Below are positions 36,662-50,107 of a stretch of 64,000 bases of DNA, in pieces. Under the pieces are notes generated by a model. It saw only the letters and a list, made by a program, of their open reading frames with translations, made no database searches and was not told the origin of the DNA. Origin of the DNA: Marinobacter nauticus (lineage in GTDB: Bacteria; Pseudomonadota; Gammaproteobacteria; Enterobacterales; Shewanellaceae); the NCBI RefSeq assembly GCF_019801015.1, contig NZ_JAHVJZ010000001.1, positions 186,001 through 250,000 on the forward strand, written 5' to 3'. The position numbers were made by a program, and so were the translations under genes. Position 1 is the stretch's first letter; every line of letters starts with the position of its first letter.

Positions 36662-37986
36662 ATGAAAACAAGATACCTTTTGCGCTTCGGTTGGCGAGGC
36701 GCATGCCAACGGGCGTGTTCGTCGCTGTTTGCCGCGGCAGCACTGGCCCTGATGCCGGCTGGTGCCGGGTGGGCAGAGCCTCTGAAGCTGTCGACGGCAC
36801 TGGAAAAAACCTTGCTGTCTCATCCGCAGTTACAGCGCTTTCCCTACCAGCAACGTCAGGCTGAGGCGTTGGCACTGCAAGCGGGGCTGCGGCCCAATCC
36901 GGCGCTGTCCCTGTCGCTGGAAAATGTGCTCGGTACCGGGGCCTACAACGGCTTTGACGGTGCTGAAGCGACGCTGGCGTTCAGCCAGTTGATTGAGCTG
37001 GGTGATAAACGTCAGCGCCGGGTCGATCTTGCCCTGGCGCAACAACGTCAGCAGGTGGCGGATTATGAAGTGGCCCGCATCGAAGTGCTGGCGGAGACCA
37101 CCCGACGTTATTACGCCCTGCTGCGATTGCAGGCATTACAGAGCTGGAACAACCAACGGATGACGGTGGAACAGCAGGCGGTGGCGCAAGTGGAGGCCCG
37201 GGCTCAGGCTGGCAGTGTGCTGCAGGCTGACGTGACCCGGCTGAAGCTGCAATTGGCTGAATCCCGGGCAGAACAACGGCGGCTCGGGGGCGAACAGGCG
37301 CTGGCGCGACGCCAGCTGGCCGCAATGTGGGCAGAGGAGCCCGGCTTTGAAACTGCACAGGGCAACCTCAGCGGTTTAACTCGGGCACCGCAGGTGGCCC
37401 GGGTCCTGGATGCGGCAAACGCCTCTCCCCACTATCTGCAACTGGCCAGCCAGGCCCGGTTGTTGGAGGCAAAGCGTCGGCTGGAACAGGCCAGAAATGC
37501 TCTGGATCTGACGTTGGGGGCGGGCGTTAAACACGCCCTTGAGAGTAACGACACCGGCCTGGTGTTCAACCTGTCTGTGCCGCTGCAACTGAGTGACCCC
37601 AACCAGGGCAATCTGTTGGCGGCATCCCTCGCCGAAGAACAGCAACTGGCGGAGCAGCAGTGGCTGCGCAGTGAGATGCGGCTGACCCTGCTCGGGCTGC
37701 ATCAGGCTGTGGTTCAGAGGCTGGAGCAGGTGGACCAAATCGAAACAGTACTGCTGCCTCTGGCGCAGCAATGGCTGAAAGAGATGGGTCAGGCCTATCG
37801 GGTAGGGCAGGCCGATGTGCGCGCACTACTCGATGCCCAAAGACGTCAATTTGAGCTTGAGCGCCAGCGCATTGAACTGCAGGCCGATGCCTGGCTGCAA
37901 CTGCTGGAGCTGGAACGACTGACCGGCCAACCTCTGAACAACTCCTATCCCACGCCTTCTTTATCGACCCCGCTGGAGACGCAATC

Positions 37987-37990
<4 letters not shown>
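36662..37990 (+). CDS. TolC/CzcC-type outer membrane factor of heavy-metal efflux
   Basis: The 442-residue protein has a signal peptide ending near GWA/EP, then two OEP repeats with long amphipathic helices (for example ALQAGLRPNPALSLSLENVLGTGAYNGFDGAEATLAFSQLIELGDKRQRRVDLA, typical of CzcC/CusC). It forms the trimeric outer-membrane channel for an RND pump. It is coupled by an ATGA overlap to the adaptor gene. Start ATG 36662 gives an extended signal region with twin basic clusters. Confidence 0.86.
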
Positions 37991-42406
<4,416 letters not shown>

Positions 42407-42410
42407 TCCA

Positions 42411-42439
42411 AAAAAAGCCCCGCACTGCGGGGCTTTTTT
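42411..42439 (+). terminator. Intrinsic terminator of the czc-type operon
   Basis: GCCCCGC/GCGGGGC with loop ACT (42417-42433) is followed by TTTTTT and preceded by AAAAAA. The T-run merges with the left end of the repeat element at 42434. Confidence 0.92.
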
Positions 42440-42986
42440 GTTGTCATCCCTAAACCACCTCCTATGGAGGTGGTGATCGCTTGCTCTGGGCTTTGCCCGA
42501 AGAGTACTGCTAAGAGACGAGACGGATTGAAAGCCGGTGCACAAAAAAGGAGAGGCATGCACCAGACCCTCACGGCGTAAGCCGTCCACATGCGCCGACT
42601 CGCAGCGCCGAGCGGGAAGGACTGGGAATGAGGCCGAGAGCCAGGGAAGGCTCGAGCGGCCAGCCGAGCATGGGTGAACGCCGACAGGCGTGAACGCGAA
42701 GTCATGGATGGCGTAGCCGGGCTTTTGGAAAGGGCATGGAAAGCCCTTTTCACAAAGCGAGTCTGGCCGGTGCCGAAATGGGAAGGAGTGGGAGCGAGGG
42801 GCTTTCGCTGCGCCGGAGGCAAAGGGGAGTCCAGAGGGGCGGAGCCCTTCTGGCGGCCGCCGGGCCGTCCCGGCAAAGGAGGTGAGTGGAGCACTATCCG
42901 TTCATGCCTTTGGCAACCCCGAGAACTAAGCAGCCCCCTTAAAGGGGGCCAAGTCAAAGCCACCTGCTATGCAGGTGGATTTTTAC
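42434..42986. mobile_element. Structured non-coding mobile element, long copy
   Basis: This 553-base block shares about 340 bases, with roughly five differences, with 59334-59681. Left end: TTTTTTGTTGTCATCCC plus a hairpin CCACCTCC-TAT-GGAGGTGG (copy 1). Right end: hairpin CCACCTGC-TAT-GCAGGTGG plus ATTTTTAC. Inside are further stems such as GGTGCA...TGCACC and ACGGC-GTAA-GCCGT. Compared with the short copy it holds an extra 205 bases between two near-identical CGC(A/T)GCGCCG boxes at 42601 and 42806. No transposase is encoded. The end hairpins recall IS200/IS605-derived non-autonomous elements, but family membership is not proven. It fills the gap between convergent czcA and the kinase gene. 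Confidence 0.7.
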
Positions 42987-42988
42987 TC

Positions 42989-45376
42989 TTACTCGCTGAC
43001 CCGGTTAAGCGCTTTGAGCAACTCTTTCTCCTTGAAGGGCTTGGTCAGAAAGCCCCGGAAGCCGACGTCCCGGCACATCTCCCGCATCTCACGGGTGATG
43101 TTGGCCGTTAAAGCAATAACCGGCAGCGAGGGGGCAAGGGCGCGAATCGCACAAGTGGCTTCAATGCCATCCATCACGGGCATGTGGATGTCCATCAGTA
43201 CGGCGTCGTACCTATGGCCGTTCGCTGCCGCGCGCTCCAGGGCTTCCTGGCCGTTGTGTGCCAGGTCAACGGTGGCGCCAACCTTTTCCAACAGGCGCTT
43301 CATGACCAGACGATTGATGTGCACATCTTCCGCCAACAGGATGTGGATGCCCTGAAGGAGGTATTCGGTTTCTGCGGGGTTGGGGCCACTTTCCAGATCA
43401 CGCAGGTAGTAATAAGGGTGCGGCAGAAAGTCGGTGAGCACCTCAGCATTAGCGTCACTGCAACAACCGATGGTCAGGTTGGTGCTGCCGTCGTCACTGA
43501 TGGATGGCAACAGATAGATTCGTTTCGCTCCTTCGGCATTCAGGCGGGCTTTTTCACGGTGGTAGTAAGCTTCAGAGCACAACACGATGGCTTGACTCTG
43601 TGGATTGACCGCCGCACGCATCGCCTCGAGGCTGAAGTGGCAACCGCCCATCTCCAGGGGACGGAACTGACTGGCGCATTGTTCTATTACAGCCTGGTCT
43701 TCATGCAGGATCAGCACATGAGTGTTTCGATATGAGCGTCCTGAAAAGGTTTGGGTCCCGGTCACCGGGGTGATTTGGGCGGAGACCTGGCAGCGGGTTC
43801 CGACGCCCGGCTCGCTCTCAATGATCAACTCTCCCCCCATTCGGCGGGCAATGCGTTCGACGATGGGAATGCCGAGGCCGGTTCCGCCAAACTGCTTCTT
43901 GATGGAAAGGTCGGCCTGCTCAAACGGCTTTTTGATGCTGGCCAGCTTGGAGGGACACATGCCGATGCCGGTATCCTGAACCGTGATGATCAATGAGGAC
44001 GGGGTATCGAGCGCAACCGTAAGGGAGATGGTGCCGCCTGAAGTGAACTTGATGGCGTTGGACAGCAGGTTAACCAGCACCTGCTTAAGGCGGACTTCGT
44101 CACCAATCAACTGCTGAGGGGCTTGATGGATGTCGAACTGGATCGCGTTCGCTCTTTCTAGGTTCTGGTTGCTGACCATAAAGTACACATCATTGATGAG
44201 CTGAAGCAGGTCTATCGGCGCCGTTTCGAGGGCAAACTCCCCGGACTCGATCTTGGAGAAATCCAGGATGTCACCAATGATGGTGGTGAGGTCAGACACC
44301 ACCGAGGAACAATGGTTAACGTACTCCTGCTGCTCCGAGTTAAGCGGGGTGCGATCGAGCAGTGAGATGAAGCCACTGATGCCATTCAGGGGCGTGCGGA
44401 TCTCGTGGCTCATATTGGCCAGGAACAGGGACTTGGCTTTGTTGGCGTTGTTCGCTTTTTCTGACAGGCGTTCGTTTTTGTCCCGCTGCTCTTTGATGCT
44501 GTTGATCAGGCTTTCATTGGCAATCAGGCCATACATTACTGATGAACAAAGATAATTTACCTCGATGAAGTCGCTCTTGATTTGCTTGATGCGGCTCATC
44601 TTCTCTCTGGTGTTGGTGATTTTTATGACTTTGGATAGCGAAGAGATGGGCTTGCTGAGATTGCGCACGATCAGATAACCCCCGAGCCAAAATACAAAGC
44701 TCGAAAAGATCACGATGGTGAGAAACACCACGTTGACCACTTTTGAAATGTATTGTTGCTCCTCCAGTTGGGACTCCACCCGGGCGGTTGCACTGGTATC
44801 AAACTCAAGGATGGTGCTATCCAGCTGCGTTTTGAGCTTTCGGTGGGCTGGCGAGGAGTAGAGCAGGAGATGGTCAGTGGAAGTGCTGTCCGCTTGCTCC
44901 TTCTGATTGATCGCCGCCAACTCCAGGTCTATCAACTTGCTTTCGATCTCTACTATCTCATTGAGCAACGTCAGCTCGTTGTCTGAGAAGTGGTTCATGT
45001 GGATCAGGTCGAGATCGGTAAAGTACCCGTAACTCAGGTTATTGATCTTGGACTCTTCATCATGGACGAGAAACGGCGTTATCTGATTTGAGCGCCGAAC
45101 TGCCTGTCCCATCTTCACGTTATGGATCGCCTCAAACCGTTGCTTATGTTCCAACGACGAGGTCGCGAGGTAGAGAAAGGAGTACTTGGTTAACTTTGTT
45201 GAGTCGGAGCGCAGCTTTTCGGTCAGATAGGGGATTTCAATCCGTTCTTCAACCAGGGTGGAGATCCGGTTGGAGACCTTCACTTCCACAAGGTAGATGA
45301 TCACCAGCGCATATATCAGGAAGATGGACGTCGCGAACACCGTTAAGGTGAACTTTTCGATGCGCATTCTTTTCAT
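42989..45376 (-). CDS. Hybrid sensor histidine kinase with receiver domain
   Basis: The 795-residue protein has a transmembrane helix near residues 10-30, a periplasmic helical sensor of about 180 residues, a second helix near 210-235 and a HAMP-like region. A HisKA domain follows with H324 (NMSHEIRTPLNG), then HATPase (NLLSNAIKFTSGGTISL, DTGIGM, FGGTGLGIPIVERI), a degenerate receiver-like segment (about 540-650), and a C-terminal receiver with D729 (AVLMDIHMPVMDG). It starts by ATGA overlap with the upstream response-regulator gene. The arrangement calls for an Hpt protein, which the operon supplies. Its stop lies 3 bases from the mobile element end. Confidence 0.9.
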   Translation of the reverse strand: MKRMRIEKFTLTVFATSIFLIYALVIIYLVEVKVSNRISTLVEERIEIPYLTEKLRSDSTKLTKYSFLYLATSSLEHKQRFEAIHNVKMGQAVRRSNQITPFLVHDEESKINNLSYGYFTDLDLIHMNHFSDNELTLLNEIVEIESKLIDLELAAINQKEQADSTSTDHLLLYSSPAHRKLKTQLDSTILEFDTSATARVESQLEEQQYISKVVNVVFLTIVIFSSFVFWLGGYLIVRNLSKPISSLSKVIKITNTREKMSRIKQIKSDFIEVNYLCSSVMYGLIANESLINSIKEQRDKNERLSEKANNANKAKSLFLANMSHEIRTPLNGISGFISLLDRTPLNSEQQEYVNHCSSVVSDLTTIIGDILDFSKIESGEFALETAPIDLLQLINDVYFMVSNQNLERANAIQFDIHQAPQQLIGDEVRLKQVLVNLLSNAIKFTSGGTISLTVALDTPSSLIITVQDTGIGMCPSKLASIKKPFEQADLSIKKQFGGTGLGIPIVERIARRMGGELIIESEPGVGTRCQVSAQITPVTGTQTFSGRSYRNTHVLILHEDQAVIEQCASQFRPLEMGGCHFSLEAMRAAVNPQSQAIVLCSEAYYHREKARLNAEGAKRIYLLPSISDDGSTNLTIGCCSDANAEVLTDFLPHPYYYLRDLESGPNPAETEYLLQGIHILLAEDVHINRLVMKRLLEKVGATVDLAHNGQEALERAAANGHRYDAVLMDIHMPVMDGIEATCAIRALAPSLPVIALTANITREMREMCRDVGFRGFLTKPFKEKELLKALNRVSE

Positions 45377-46092
45377 TGAGGCGGCTTCTCGACCAGATCA
45401 CAACTTTCCTTCAGTTGGTAACCCATAGACTGGACGGTGACGATCAGCTCTTCGGTCAGGCCTAGTGACCTGATTTTGTTGCGAATTTTGCTGACGGTCA
45501 GATCGACGCTACGGCTGATGCCATCAAATTCGCGGCCGGTTGTATTTTTGGTCAGCATGTCGCGGCTAAGCGTTGTGTTTGCTCTGGAAGTTAAAACGGA
45601 CAGCGTTCGAGCTTCAATTCTTGTCAGGCTGACAACATTACCTTGGTATTCAATGAGTCGGTTTACAAAGTCAAAAGTCATTCCACAGCTGTAAAGCCAG
45701 GTTTTATTACTCGATGATATATTGTTGTTTTCTCGCCCATTGGATATTTGGTTGACGGTATGAATAAGTGGGATGAGCCCGCGATCTTTGGATATGTACT
45801 GGTCACAACCCTGCTCATAAGCTTGCGTCTCAATGTCAAATCTTCTGAATGATGAATAGACAATAAGATAGGAAGATGAAAGCAGTCGTATTTTTGAAAT
45901 GTTTTTTATTGGTGTTTCGTAGTCAAGGTCGAGATCCAGAATAATGCAGCGAGGTTGAAGGTTGTTGAGTCTAAGCATGGCGGAGTCAATATCCGTAAAG
46001 CAGCTTACTTTATAACCATGCCTATTAAAAAACCGACTGATGAGTCTGGATGACATGATGTCATCTTCGATAAGAAAAACGTCCTTTTCCAT
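45373..46092 (-). CDS. OmpR-family response regulator
   Basis: The 239-residue protein has an N-terminal receiver (acidic pair D10-D11, likely phospho-aspartate D53 in CIILDLDLDYE, conserved K in YISKD) and a C-terminal winged helix (SRANTTLSRDMLTKNTTGREFDGISRSVDLTVSKIRNKIRSLG...VQSMGYQL). The receiver lacks the standard T/S spacing, so phosphorylation by the adjacent kinase is likely but not certain. Codon use is AT-richer than the flanking genes. It lies 4 bases after the EAL gene. Confidence 0.88.
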   Translation of the reverse strand: MEKDVFLIEDDIMSSRLISRFFNRHGYKVSCFTDIDSAMLRLNNLQPRCIILDLDLDYETPIKNISKIRLLSSSYLIVYSSFRRFDIETQAYEQGCDQYISKDRGLIPLIHTVNQISNGRENNNISSSNKTWLYSCGMTFDFVNRLIEYQGNVVSLTRIEARTLSVLTSRANTTLSRDMLTKNTTGREFDGISRSVDLTVSKIRNKIRSLGLTEELIVTVQSMGYQLKESCDLVEKPPQ

Positions 46093-46096
46093 GATG

Positions 46097-47263
46097 TTAT
46101 CTCTTTATTAACTGGCTTTTTATTCTTGATGCCATCTCTATGCTTTCTGGCTTTTGATAAAAGAAGCCCTGAACCTTGTCCGCAGACAACTTTAGTGCCA
46201 AGGCTTCATCTCGCTTTGTTTCTACACCTTCCACCAAAACCGCGATATCCATCCTTTTGCACATTTGACTTATGCTGAGCATGAGTTCAAAGAGTTTGGC
46301 GTCTGAGTGCGCGCGCTTTACCATCGCTTTATCGAACTTTATTTCACCAAAAGGAAATTCAAGCAGTTCATCAACGGTGGCTTGAGTCATATCGAAATCG
46401 TCAATGGACAAGCGGGCGCCGGCAAGGCGGAGACGAATCAGATTTTGGTAAGTGTAATCAGAACGGCTGAATCCACTTTCCGTTAATTCGAGGGTAATCA
46501 GGCTGATAGGATAGCGTTGTTGTTTGATGGTATTAAGCAGCTGCGATGAGAAGTCAGGTTCTTCCAGGCTGGCGTAATCGATATTGAATGAGAGCGGTAC
46601 CGGCCGACCAAAAGTGTGCAGTACCTCCGTCAGGGTTCGGTTGATCAGGTCGAAGGTGTATTCGGAGATTTGGCCGGTGTCGACGAAATAGTCAATGAAT
46701 TCTGATGGGTTAATGATGGTGCCGCGCCGATCGACTAACCGGCCAAGCACTTCGAGGCTTTGAATGGCGCCACTGTCTGGTATGGCCTGAGCCTGATAAA
46801 AGGGTTTGATCTCCAGCTCTTCGAATTGGGTCTTCAGCATGGAATCAACCTCGTTAGCACCCGAGTTCAGCCCGGAATCACTCAAGGCGCCGATTTCGTC
46901 GAGCAGTCTGCTGAATGGCTCTGACTTGCTGATGGAACGTACACTACTAATGCCGGCGGAAATCAGCAGGTTGTGTACGGACTGCCGAATATCTTCCGGA
47001 TAGGCGCTATGAATAATAACGGAATGGATGGCACCAGAAGTGAGCAGTTGATGGTAGTTCTCGTAGCTGTTGCCGTGCAGCCCAAGATCAACATCCAAAA
47101 TGCAGATGTAGCTTTTGCTCTGATCGACTGAATTAATATTGTCTACCGCATTGATACAGATGCAGGAAAGAATTCCATGATTAATGAGTCGTTTACTTAT
47201 CGTATTTTGCTGGAACGGGTCATCATTAATGATCAGTATGTTGGGCCATCTTTCATCATTCAC
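46097..47263 (-). CDS. REC-EAL response regulator (c-di-GMP phosphodiesterase type)
   Basis: The 388-residue protein has an N-terminal receiver (INDDP, phospho-acceptor D57 in CILDVDLG) and a C-terminal EAL domain. The signature is E171-V-L instead of EAL. The other expected catalytic residues are present: N227, E259 in LELTES, D288-D289 in SIDDF, K309 in IKFDK, E345 in VEGVET and Q365 in VQGFFY. The DDFG loop reads DDFD. The enzyme may still hydrolyse c-di-GMP. It links the phosphorelay to c-di-GMP turnover. It has AT-rich codon use like its operon neighbours. Confidence 0.85.
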   Translation of the reverse strand: MNDERWPNILIINDDPFQQNTISKRLINHGILSCICINAVDNINSVDQSKSYICILDVDLGLHGNSYENYHQLLTSGAIHSVIIHSAYPEDIRQSVHNLLISAGISSVRSISKSEPFSRLLDEIGALSDSGLNSGANEVDSMLKTQFEELEIKPFYQAQAIPDSGAIQSLEVLGRLVDRRGTIINPSEFIDYFVDTGQISEYTFDLINRTLTEVLHTFGRPVPLSFNIDYASLEEPDFSSQLLNTIKQQRYPISLITLELTESGFSRSDYTYQNLIRLRLAGARLSIDDFDMTQATVDELLEFPFGEIKFDKAMVKRAHSDAKLFELMLSISQMCKRMDIAVLVEGVETKRDEALALKLSADKVQGFFYQKPESIEMASRIKSQLIKR

Positions 47264-47265
47264 AC

Positions 47266-47640
47266 TTATCTCTTTCCCTGTCTGATAATGGCGAGATACT
47301 CATCGAGCCTCCCATTGATCTCTCTAATCATTTTACAGACTTCATTGTGTCGAGTTTCATCATAATCGTATTCCCCCTCCCTGAGTCTGTTCTCAATCTG
47401 GGTTAATACGTTGGCCTGCTCGGTAAAGCCCAGTAGACCTATACTGCCGCAAAACATATGGATAAGGCGTATTGCTCCTGTATTGTCACGCGTAGTAGAA
47501 GAACACTCAGACTTCTCCCTCAATGATGAAAGTATTTTGAAGGAGTACTCTTCAAAGGCATTGATGGTCTGAAGCATAAACTCGTAATCGGAGTCACACA
47601 CTTCCTGGTAGAAGTAATCAACATTGATGGATGAGAACAT
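47266..47640 (-). CDS. Histidine-containing phosphotransfer (Hpt) protein
   Basis: The 124-residue helical protein has the Hpt motif IRLIHMFCGSIGLLGF with phospho-accepting H61 (consensus HxxKGS, here H-M-F-C-G-S, so the usual lysine is cysteine). It would move phosphate from the hybrid kinase receiver to the two response regulators encoded just downstream. ATG 47640 is the likely start, and a TTG at 47655 is also open. No strong Shine-Dalgarno is visible. It is the first gene of the four-gene operon. Confidence 0.82.
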   Translation of the reverse strand: MFSSINVDYFYQEVCDSDYEFMLQTINAFEEYSFKILSSLREKSECSSTTRDNTGAIRLIHMFCGSIGLLGFTEQANVLTQIENRLREGEYDYDETRHNEVCKMIREINGRLDEYLAIIRQGKR

Positions 47641-48024
47641 GAAACCCACATGCAACGTAAAGGAAACATGGTCGCAACACTAGATACTTTTTAAATACGG
47701 TTCAATGCGGCTCAAGCGTCAAATTCGATCAAATTGTAACTGGTGTGTAAGTTTTGGCTGGGGCGATTTGAGCGAGTGGAAAACACGGTAATTGTATCGG
47801 CTCCAATACTTTACTGTTTTAGTCGGAGCTTTTCGGTGAGGCTGGATAGGGATTTATGCTGGAACGACGCCACTTCCTGAACAGTTAGGTTATTAATTAA
47901 GGATAATCTGGCTTATGTGGCGAATAATATTTGCGCATATTGTGTTCAATAATCGAGCTGTGGCGTGGCCGCCGATTCGGGAACCCATTGAGGCCGTCTG
48001 AGGGAGCTGAAATCGTGAAGGGGG
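47641..48024. other. AT-rich intergenic region upstream of the phosphorelay operon
   Basis: This 384-base stretch lies upstream of the Hpt gene and downstream of the alpha/beta hydrolase gene, which is on the same strand. It must hold the phosphorelay promoter. I see AT-rich patches around 47690-47730 and 47890-47940 but no clear promoter, terminator or gene. Confidence 0.5.
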
Positions 48025-48942
48025 TCAGTGTTCGGCAAGAAAGGTCAACAGGGCCTGATTTACCTGCTCAGAGTGTTCGTAATGCAGACCGTGCCCAGCA
48101 TGCTCCAACTGAATATAGTGGTGTCCATTCCCCAGTTTTTCCCGCACTGACACTGCCTGATCAATGGGGAAAACGGTGTCCAGGGTGCCCCAGATAAGCA
48201 GCACAGGAATGTGTCGGGTTGACAGGGCCTCAAGATCTGGCCCCGGGTCGTCCTGCAGGAAGGTCTGTGCGGTACTGATTAAGGCGTTTTCAAAGCCGTC
48301 ATAGCGCATCTGCTGTCGATAGCGTTCAACCCAGTCATCGTGTTCACGGCGGTCGACAAAATCGCCCAACTGTCGTTCCGGCATGGAGGGTATATAGGCA
48401 ACCCGGGCCAGGTAGTCGCCAATCAGTGGCCACCTCAGCGGGCCGACATCGAGAGGGCGATTTAACGGGGCGAGAAGAGAGACGCTCCTAACCTGATTCG
48501 GATTCTCAGCGGCAAAAGCGGCAACGATCGCCCCTCCCATCGACAGACCCACCAGATGAACCGGGCCTTGCAGGGCGAGGCCATCCATCAACTCCCGCAA
48601 CTGTAGGATAAATCGTTGCCGATGGTAAGGGCCCTGCGGGCGGTCGGAGAAGCCGCGCCCGAAGGTATCGTAAGTCAGCACACGATAGCCGCTGGCGGCC
48701 AGAACCGGCGCATTACGGGTCCAGGTGTAGGAAGGGACGGAAAAGCCGTTAACCAGAACCACCACGTCACCCTCCTCGGGCCCGCGCAATTGGTAATGGG
48801 TCAAGCCGTCAGAAAGCCGGATGAACTGACCAGGTGCGGCTGCCCGGGCGCGATCATCGAGGGGCCCACGCTCCTGAGTCAGCAGCGCAGGCAGTGCCAA
48901 TGCCGCAGCCAGCAGAAAAAGCAGGGGCAGCAAGGCTCTCAT
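48025..48942 (-). CDS. Alpha/beta-hydrolase, membrane-anchored or exported
   Basis: The 305-residue protein has an N-terminal hydrophobic segment (LLPLLFLLAAALALPALL) suggesting export or anchoring. The hydrolase fold is complete: oxyanion region VVLVNGFSVPSYTW, nucleophile S134 in VGLSMGGA, acid in LLIWGTLDTVFP, and histidine in LEHAGHGLHYE. The substrate is unknown. Such proteins act as esterases or lipases. It is a single gene with about 340 bases of non-coding DNA upstream. Confidence 0.85.
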   Translation of the reverse strand: MRALLPLLFLLAAALALPALLTQERGPLDDRARAAAPGQFIRLSDGLTHYQLRGPEEGDVVVLVNGFSVPSYTWTRNAPVLAASGYRVLTYDTFGRGFSDRPQGPYHRQRFILQLRELMDGLALQGPVHLVGLSMGGAIVAAFAAENPNQVRSVSLLAPLNRPLDVGPLRWPLIGDYLARVAYIPSMPERQLGDFVDRREHDDWVERYRQQMRYDGFENALISTAQTFLQDDPGPDLEALSTRHIPVLLIWGTLDTVFPIDQAVSVREKLGNGHHYIQLEHAGHGLHYEHSEQVNQALLTFLAEH

Positions 48943-49282
48943 ATTGAGTCGGTTTTAAGGTTGTGTGGAGACATTCAACGGGTATAGCAAAGTGCTTACT
49001 CTGACGCCACTACGACCCGGGAAACCGGCACAGCGGGGACGATGGGCAACGACAGTCAGCCAGGCCGATAGGCGTTGAGAATGATTGTGCTATCGGGGCT
49101 GGGGGTATCCAGGGGCGATGGTCAACGAGAGGAGGTCCGGCTGCTTAACGCTGCACTACGATCAGCGGTACGGAGCGGAGTGGTGCAGATGGTTCTTAAT
49201 ATTCGAACGGTTAGGGCGATATTTCGCAATTAACATCCATATTAATCGTTCGTAATCTGTCTCCAACGCTAAGGAGGCGAAA
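48943..49282. other. Intergenic region between divergent hydrolase and pirin genes
   Basis: These 340 bases contain both divergent promoters. AT-rich sequence near 49195-49250 (TTCTTAATATTCGAACGG, TTAACATCCATATTAATCG) is the most promoter-like part for pirin. No gene was found. Confidence 0.5.
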
Positions 49283-50107
49283 ATGAAAACCCGTGAATTG
49301 ATCGCAGTGCAACCCTCTCGTCCCACCAGTGATGGAGACGGTGTGAAAATCCGCCGTGTAGCCGGTTTCCAGGATGGCAGAATGGACCCGTTCCTGATGC
49401 TGGATGAACTGAAAGCGGATGAGAGCAAGGACTACATTGGTGGCTTTCCCCCGCACCCGCACCGCGGTATCGAAACGCTGACCTATATGATTAACGGGCA
49501 CTTCCGTCATCAGGACCACCTTGGCAATCAGGGGGAGTTGCGAGATGGCGGGGCACAATGGATGAGTGCCGGGCGCGGCGTAATTCATTCCGAAATGCCG
49601 ATCATGACTGACGGCCAGTTGCACGGATTCCAGCTCTGGATCAATCTGCCCCGGGCCAAGAAGATGCAACTGGCAGACTACCGGGACTTCCAGCCGGAAA
49701 CCATTCCACAGGTCTCTCTTGGCGAAAGCAGTACGCTGCGTTTGATCAGTGGCGACCTGAACGGTAAGTCCGGCCCCTTAACACGACCGGCAGTGCCCAT
49801 GCTGGTGGGGGATCTGCACGCCCAGGGCCGGGTATCCCTGCCGGTATCCGGGCGTTTCAATGCGGTAGCCTATCTGTACCGGGGCGCCATCACCCTACAG
49901 GGTCAGCGGGTCGAGGCGGGTCATATGCTCTATTTCGGCCCAGGCGATGCCATTGACCTGACCGCAGCAGACTCAGCGGGCCTGCTGCTCCTGGCCGGGG
50001 AACCGATTCAGGAGCCCGTCGTACACTGGGGCCCGTTTGTGATGAACTCAATGGCGGAGATTGATCAGGCGATCGCCGATTATCAGAGTGGTCAGCTGAC
50101 CGACTGA
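49283..50107 (+). CDS. Pirin family protein (cupin)
   Basis: The 274-residue bicupin has pirin hallmarks: MDPFLMLDE, FPPHPHRGIETLTYMI with the metal-binding His pair, HQDHLGN, GGAQWMSAGRGVIHSEMP and FQLWINLP, then the C-terminal cupin and PVVHWGPFVMNS. Bacterial pirins bind Fe or other metals, and some show quercetin dioxygenase or redox-sensor activity. AAGGAGGCGAAA before ATG 49283 is a strong ribosome-binding site. It overlaps the convergent LysR gene by 16 bases, suggesting mutual control. Confidence 0.93.
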   Translation: MKTRELIAVQPSRPTSDGDGVKIRRVAGFQDGRMDPFLMLDELKADESKDYIGGFPPHPHRGIETLTYMINGHFRHQDHLGNQGELRDGGAQWMSAGRGVIHSEMPIMTDGQLHGFQLWINLPRAKKMQLADYRDFQPETIPQVSLGESSTLRLISGDLNGKSGPLTRPAVPMLVGDLHAQGRVSLPVSGRFNAVAYLYRGAITLQGQRVEAGHMLYFGPGDAIDLTAADSAGLLLLAGEPIQEPVVHWGPFVMNSMAEIDQAIADYQSGQLTD

